DNA of 19,610 bases, taken from CAKPSH01 sp964634355. GTDB lineage: Bacteria; Bacillota; Clostridia; TANB77; CAG-508. The position numbers and the translations under genes are program-made. Below are positions 15,337 to 19,610 of this stretch, one piece after another (the stretch's first letter is position 1; each line of letters begins with the position of its first letter). The notes under the pieces were generated by a model. It saw nothing but the letters and a program-made list of their open reading frames with translations. It was not told the DNA's origin and ran no database searches. The DNA lies in NCBI GenBank assembly GCA_964634355.1, contig CAZWIF010000019.1:1-19610 (forward strand). The letters are read 5' to 3'.

Positions 15337-15386
15337 TACATTTTTAGCAATTTTGTGTTTTTATTTCTTTTCTTTCAAAAAACACA

Positions 15387-15427
15387 ATAACCAAGGAAAA
15401 TTTGTATAACAAATTTCTCTTGGTTAT
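15387..15427 (-). terminator. Terminator downstream of ldh
   Basis: ATAACCAAG (15387-15395) pairs with CTTGGTTAT (15419-15427), with a second inner stem AATTTG/CAAATT. On the minus strand a G-interrupted T run (ATTGTGTTTTTTG) follows the stem. Confidence 0.7.
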
Positions 15428-15471
15428 AAATACTTCTATAATAGCGCATTTAATTATGTAGTAGGACTAAT

Positions 15472-16425
15472 TTATTCAATCACTGCATCAATACTATTTT
15501 TAATTGTTTTCTCCAATGTATTCCAGCTTGCATCAAATTTTAATTGTTCCTGTCCTGTCAATTTTAATTCCAATATTTCTCTCATTCCATTATTATTAAT
15601 AATCGCTGGAACACCTATAAATAATCCTTTGTGATTATACTCTCCTTCTAATTTAGTAGATACCGTCAAAATTTGGTTTTCATCATTTAATATTGCTTTA
15701 GTTAACTTTGTAAGAGCTAATCCTATTCCATAATATGTTGCCTTTTTTTTACTAATAATCTCATATGCAGCCTGCTGAACATCTTTATATATATCATCCA
15801 ATACGCTCAAATCTGTATGTCTATCTTCTAATATTTCACTTATTTTTTTACATCCAACATAACAATGTGACCAAGGCACAAATGATGAATCTCCATGTTC
15901 TCCAAGTATATATGCATGAACATTCTTACTAGACACAGCTAAATATTCGCCTAATATATATCTCAGTCTCGCAGTATCTAACACTGTTCCTGAACCAATT
16001 ACTTTATTTTTAGGAAAACCTGATACTTTCGCAACTATATATGTCATAATGTCCACTGGGTTACTTGCTACAATAAATATTCCTTTAAATCCGCTTGCCA
16101 CTACATTTTGAGTAATATCCTTTATAATATTAGCATTAATTGTTGCAAGTTCTAATCTTGTTTGTCCTGGTTTTTGTGCAACACCTGCTGTAATTACAAC
16201 AATATTTGCATCTTTACATTCTGAATAATCTCCTGACTTAATATTAATTCTACTTGGTGCACATGAAAGTCCATGAGACAAATCCATTGCTTCTCCTTCT
16301 GCCTTCTCTTTTAACACATCAATTAAAACGAGTTCATTAACTCCTCCTTGGTTCAATATTGAATAAGCAAAACTCATTCCTACAAAACCCGTTCCCACTA
16401 AAACAATCTTTCTTTTATCAACCAT
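15472..16425 (-). CDS. ldh: L-lactate dehydrogenase
   Basis: 317 residues from the Met at 16425 (MVDKRKIVLVG). An in-frame ATG seven codons earlier spells out the AAGGAAG ribosome site itself, so it is not the start. NAD is bound by GTGFVG (11-16) with D36 at the end of the second strand. The active site is complete: Q84 (the lactate-dehydrogenase-specific Gln in AQKPGQTR, where malate dehydrogenases have Arg), R90, D150, R153 and H177 in GEHGDSS. It reduces pyruvate to L-lactate with NADH in the cytoplasm at the end of fermentative glycolysis. It lies 63 bases after smc on the same strand and may share its transcript. Confidence 0.96.
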   Translation of the reverse strand: MVDKRKIVLVGTGFVGMSFAYSILNQGGVNELVLIDVLKEKAEGEAMDLSHGLSCAPSRINIKSGDYSECKDANIVVITAGVAQKPGQTRLELATINANIIKDITQNVVASGFKGIFIVASNPVDIMTYIVAKVSGFPKNKVIGSGTVLDTARLRYILGEYLAVSSKNVHAYILGEHGDSSFVPWSHCYVGCKKISEILEDRHTDLSVLDDIYKDVQQAAYEIISKKKATYYGIGLALTKLTKAILNDENQILTVSTKLEGEYNHKGLFIGVPAIINNNGMREILELKLTGQEQLKFDASWNTLEKTIKNSIDAVIE

Positions 16426-16488
16426 TTTTCTTGTCTTCCTTTCCATTATTTAGAAAAATCTCTCTATTACCTGATTTTCCAATTTCAA

Positions 16489-19400
16489 TTACAATTTCAT
16501 AGATAGTAACTTACTAATTCCATTCTCTTCCATCGTTACTCCATAAACAGTAGAAGCCTGTTCCATTGTTCCCTTCCTATGTGTTATTGTTAAAAATTGA
16601 GTCTCATTTGTAAATTTCTTTAAATATTCAGCGAATCTATATACATTAACATCATCTAAGGCAGCTTCAATTTCATCTAAAATGCAAAAAGGTGATGGAT
16701 TAATTTTTAACATTGCAAATAACAAGGCAATTGCTGTAAAAGCTTTCTCTCCTCCAGATAATAAAGTCATATTTTGCAATTTCTTTCCTGGTGGCTGAAC
16801 CCTTATCTCAATTCCCGTCTCAAGTATATTGCTCTCATCTTCCAATATGAGCTCAGCTGTACCTCCACCAAATAATTCCTTAAATGTAACTTTAAAATTC
16901 TCGTTTATTATTTTAAATTGTGTAAAGAACTGATTTTTCATAGTTTCTGTCATATCATCTATTACTTTTTTTAATTGTATCATTGAACTCTCCACATCTA
17001 ATCTCTGCTCGCACATAAAATCGTATCTTTTAGAAGTCTCTTTATACTCCTCTATGGAATCAACATTTACACTTCCTAAATTTTTTATTTCTTCCCTTAT
17101 GTATTGACTTCTCTTGGTCGCATTTGCAATATTATCAGGCTTTTTATATCCCTCTGATACATTATTCGGAGTTAACTCATACTCCTCCCATAATTTATTT
17201 GTTATTTCCTCTATATCTTGCTCTACTTTATCCTTCTTTATTTCTATTTTAGTCAACTCTGACTTAATGCTTTCTAGTGTTGAAAATTGGCTCAAAATCC
17301 TTTTTTCTGTCTCTTCTAATTTCTGATTTCTTGCATTTCTTTCTTGCTTTAACTCTTGAACCTTATTATCTCTATTTTCTAACTGATTATCGATTTCTAT
17401 TAATCTATTTTCAAAATCCTTTATCTCCTGCTGTAATCTCTCATTTTCTATAGTCAGTTTGTTCATATTTTCTTCTTTATGCTTTACGCTTATATCATTT
17501 GATGCAATTTCATTATTAATCCTATCAACCATCTCATCAAGTGACATTTCACTCTCATTAAATGAATTTACTGATATTTTCAAATTTGTTACATCATAAT
17601 TCAAATCGTCAATATATTTTTGATTATCTTTATTCAGATTAGCATATTCACTTATTATTGCACTTAATTTCTCCTTTTTACTATCCAGTTCTTCAATCTC
17701 TTTTTGTGTTTCTATTTTTTTAGTATTTGTGCTTTCCTTTTCCTCCTGTATATTTTTTAAATCCTCTCTTAGCTTTTTCAGTCTATTTTCTAATTTGGAA
17801 ATATTCTCTTCTACAGATGTAAGTTTTTGCTTCTCTGTTGCATAATGTATGTCTATTTCTTTTAAGCTATCCTTCAATTCATCTGCTTTTTCGGTAACAT
17901 CTGCTACTGAATTTTCATAATCCTCTTTATCCTGTTGCAATTTTTCTATTTTCTTATTAATATCTTTTAATTCTAACTCTAAATCCTTTATTTCTCCGGC
18001 TCTTCCTAATATATTTACTGTCTTAGTTGGTGTTGATCCTCCAGTAATCATTCCAGAAGGATTTATAATATCTCCTTTAAGAGTAACTATTTTAAAAGAA
18101 TATCTATTCTGCTTTGCTAAATCAATTGCCTGTTGCATTTCTTCAACTATTACCGTTTTCCCCAATAAATTCAGCATAATCCCCTCATACTTTGGATTAT
18201 ATTTTACCAAATCTGAAGCAATGCCTTGAATTCCATTAATGCCTTTATCCCTTATACTATCTAGTTTTTTTCCCTTTACTGTTGATACCGGTAAAAAAGA
18301 TGCCCTACCAATATTATTTCTTCTCAAATGTTCAACCAATTTCTTAGCATCATTTTCAGTCTCTGTTACTATATTTTGCAAAGCTCCACCCAATGCCATT
18401 TCAATGGCTAATCCATACTTCTTATCTACTTCTATTAAGCTACTTAGAACTCCTTCTACTCCACTGGATAAATCCTTATTCTTTTCACAATCTAATAAAA
18501 GAGTTTTAACTGCTTTAGTATAACCTTCTTTTTCCTTTTCCGTTTCCTTCAAAAACTTTAGCCTAGACTCTTTTATTCTATAATCAGATGATAATAAATT
18601 AATTTTATCATCAAATTCCTTTATTTGGGTTGCATTTTCATCCTTATCTTTTGAAGCTACTTCCAATTTTAATAATACATCTTTTCTCTTATTCTCAATA
18701 CTATAAAATCCTTTAGCAATCTCCTCTTTAGTCATTCTAGTTCTATCCAATTCAGAAACACCTTGTTGAATTTCTACTTTTATATTTTTCTCTCTTTTCT
18801 CCAAATTCTCAATATTAACATCACAAGCACTAATTTCAGCACTCTTTCCAAATTTTTCTTCCACACAGTTATCCACAGTTTGCTTATATTCTTCTATCTC
18901 TTTTTCCTTCTTAGATAGTTTACTATTTAGCTCATCTAATTCTCTTTGTTTCTCCTCTAACTCTTTCTCAAATTTTTCTTTACTTGCAAATAAATTATTC
19001 TTCTTTTTATTCTTTTGTTTTATCTCCTCCTCTAATAATTCCTTCTTTTCCTTTAGCTCTGTAATTTCATCCTTAAATCTATTATAGTTTAAATTATTAT
19101 TAGCAATTCTTCCATTAATAACCTTTATGTCGGAATTTATCTGCTCTTTTTCCTGCAATGTCCTAGACTCCAAATTATGTAATTCCTCTATTTGTTCTGT
19201 AATCTCATCTATTTTATCTTTTAAATTTTGCTTCAATTCATTTATTTCTTCTAGTTTTACATTCTCATCATCATTTTGACACCTTAAAATTTCTTCATCT
19301 TTAATTATTTTTTCTAATCTTTCTTTATACTCATTAATATTATACATAAACAATCCAATTTCAAGATCTTTTAATTCTTCTCTTAAATCTAAATATTTTT

Positions 19401-19610
19401 TTGCCTTTTCTGCCTGATATTTAAGTGGTTCAATTTTTTGTTCAATCTCATATATAATGTCATTAATCCTCAATAAATTTAACTTAGTTTGCTCTAGCTT
19501 TTTCTCGGCCTCAATCTTCCTTGTTTTGTATTTAACAATGCCTGAAGCTTCCTCAAAAACATGTCTTCTGTCTTCTGACTTATTACTTAAAATCTCATCA
19601 ATTCTACCTT
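16489..19610 (-). CDS. smc: Chromosome partition protein SMC (N-terminal end beyond window)
   Basis: About 1039 residues are visible; the frame stays open to the window edge, so the N-terminal ATPase half with Walker A lies outside. The visible part opens with GRIDEILSNKSEDRRHVFEE, then ASGIVKYKTRK, the conserved end of the SMC N-terminal head. A long coiled coil follows, then the hinge (GVEGVLSSLIEV ... GDIINPSGMITGGS) and a second coiled coil. The C-terminal head has the signature LLSGGEKAFTAIALL, Walker B FCILDEIEAALDD and a final THRKGTMEQA. SMC with ScpA and ScpB organises and segregates the chromosome. The gene ends normally with LLSMKL and nothing suggests damage. Confidence 0.97.
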   Translation of the reverse strand, partial: GRIDEILSNKSEDRRHVFEEASGIVKYKTRKIEAEKKLEQTKLNLLRINDIIYEIEQKIEPLKYQAEKAKKYLDLREELKDLEIGLFMYNINEYKERLEKIIKDEEILRCQNDDENVKLEEINELKQNLKDKIDEITEQIEELHNLESRTLQEKEQINSDIKVINGRIANNNLNYNRFKDEITELKEKKELLEEEIKQKNKKKNNLFASKEKFEKELEEKQRELDELNSKLSKKEKEIEEYKQTVDNCVEEKFGKSAEISACDVNIENLEKREKNIKVEIQQGVSELDRTRMTKEEIAKGFYSIENKRKDVLLKLEVASKDKDENATQIKEFDDKINLLSSDYRIKESRLKFLKETEKEKEGYTKAVKTLLLDCEKNKDLSSGVEGVLSSLIEVDKKYGLAIEMALGGALQNIVTETENDAKKLVEHLRRNNIGRASFLPVSTVKGKKLDSIRDKGINGIQGIASDLVKYNPKYEGIMLNLLGKTVIVEEMQQAIDLAKQNRYSFKIVTLKGDIINPSGMITGGSTPTKTVNILGRAGEIKDLELELKDINKKIEKLQQDKEDYENSVADVTEKADELKDSLKEIDIHYATEKQKLTSVEENISKLENRLKKLREDLKNIQEEKESTNTKKIETQKEIEELDSKKEKLSAIISEYANLNKDNQKYIDDLNYDVTNLKISVNSFNESEMSLDEMVDRINNEIASNDISVKHKEENMNKLTIENERLQQEIKDFENRLIEIDNQLENRDNKVQELKQERNARNQKLEETEKRILSQFSTLESIKSELTKIEIKKDKVEQDIEEITNKLWEEYELTPNNVSEGYKKPDNIANATKRSQYIREEIKNLGSVNVDSIEEYKETSKRYDFMCEQRLDVESSMIQLKKVIDDMTETMKNQFFTQFKIINENFKVTFKELFGGGTAELILEDESNILETGIEIRVQPPGKKLQNMTLLSGGEKAFTAIALLFAMLKINPSPFCILDEIEAALDDVNVYRFAEYLKKFTNETQFLTITHRKGTMEQASTVYGVTMEENGISKLLSMKL

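Overview
The window is AT-rich with long A/T-only spacers, strong GGAGG-type ribosome binding sites and typical low-GC Firmicutes genes: smc, a ComEA-like protein, L-lactate dehydrogenase, a BcrAB-like ABC transporter with its two-component system, and LPXTG and LysM surface proteins. It reads as a Clostridia chromosome. Species cannot be assigned. A run of exactly 100 N flanked by a 55-base duplicated sequence indicates a scaffolded draft or metagenome assembly.

Layout. 1-933 (-): 5' part of an ABC-F ATPase gene. 1072-5058 (-): a very large secreted leucine-rich-repeat (LRR) protein ending in a dockerin. 5059-5618: a long leader that includes a 208-bp inverted-repeat element. 5619-6848 (+): a membrane-anchored CapA-family protein. 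6889-7913 (-): a secreted cohesin-domain protein with a collagen-like Gly-Asx-Thr stalk and an LPQTG wall anchor, interrupted by the assembly gap. 8216-9436 (+): a GH25 lysozyme with three LysM domains. This first half is a cell-surface neighbourhood.

9629-13126 (+) is a four-gene module: OmpR-type response regulator, ABC ATPase, ABC permease, histidine kinase. Four direct TCTTAAC repeats lie just upstream of the ATPase gene and look like the regulator's operator. A tRNA-Lys(CTT) gene (-) follows, then a small frameshifted XRE regulator (-) divergent from an XRE/S24 LexA-like regulator (+). A GGGGACGG palindrome separates the latter from convergent comEA (-). ldh (-) and the 3' part of smc (-) complete the window.

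The most interesting reading is that the dockerin-bearing LRR protein and the wall-anchored cohesin protein form a small cellulosome-like docking pair with an adhesive LRR cargo instead of a glycoside hydrolase. Both gene leaders carry the same 18-base sequence (CATTTTTATTACATTTTT), which suggests joint regulation. Binding is inferred from domain families only. The LPXTG anchor becomes visible only when the assembly gap is closed by overlapping its duplicated ends.
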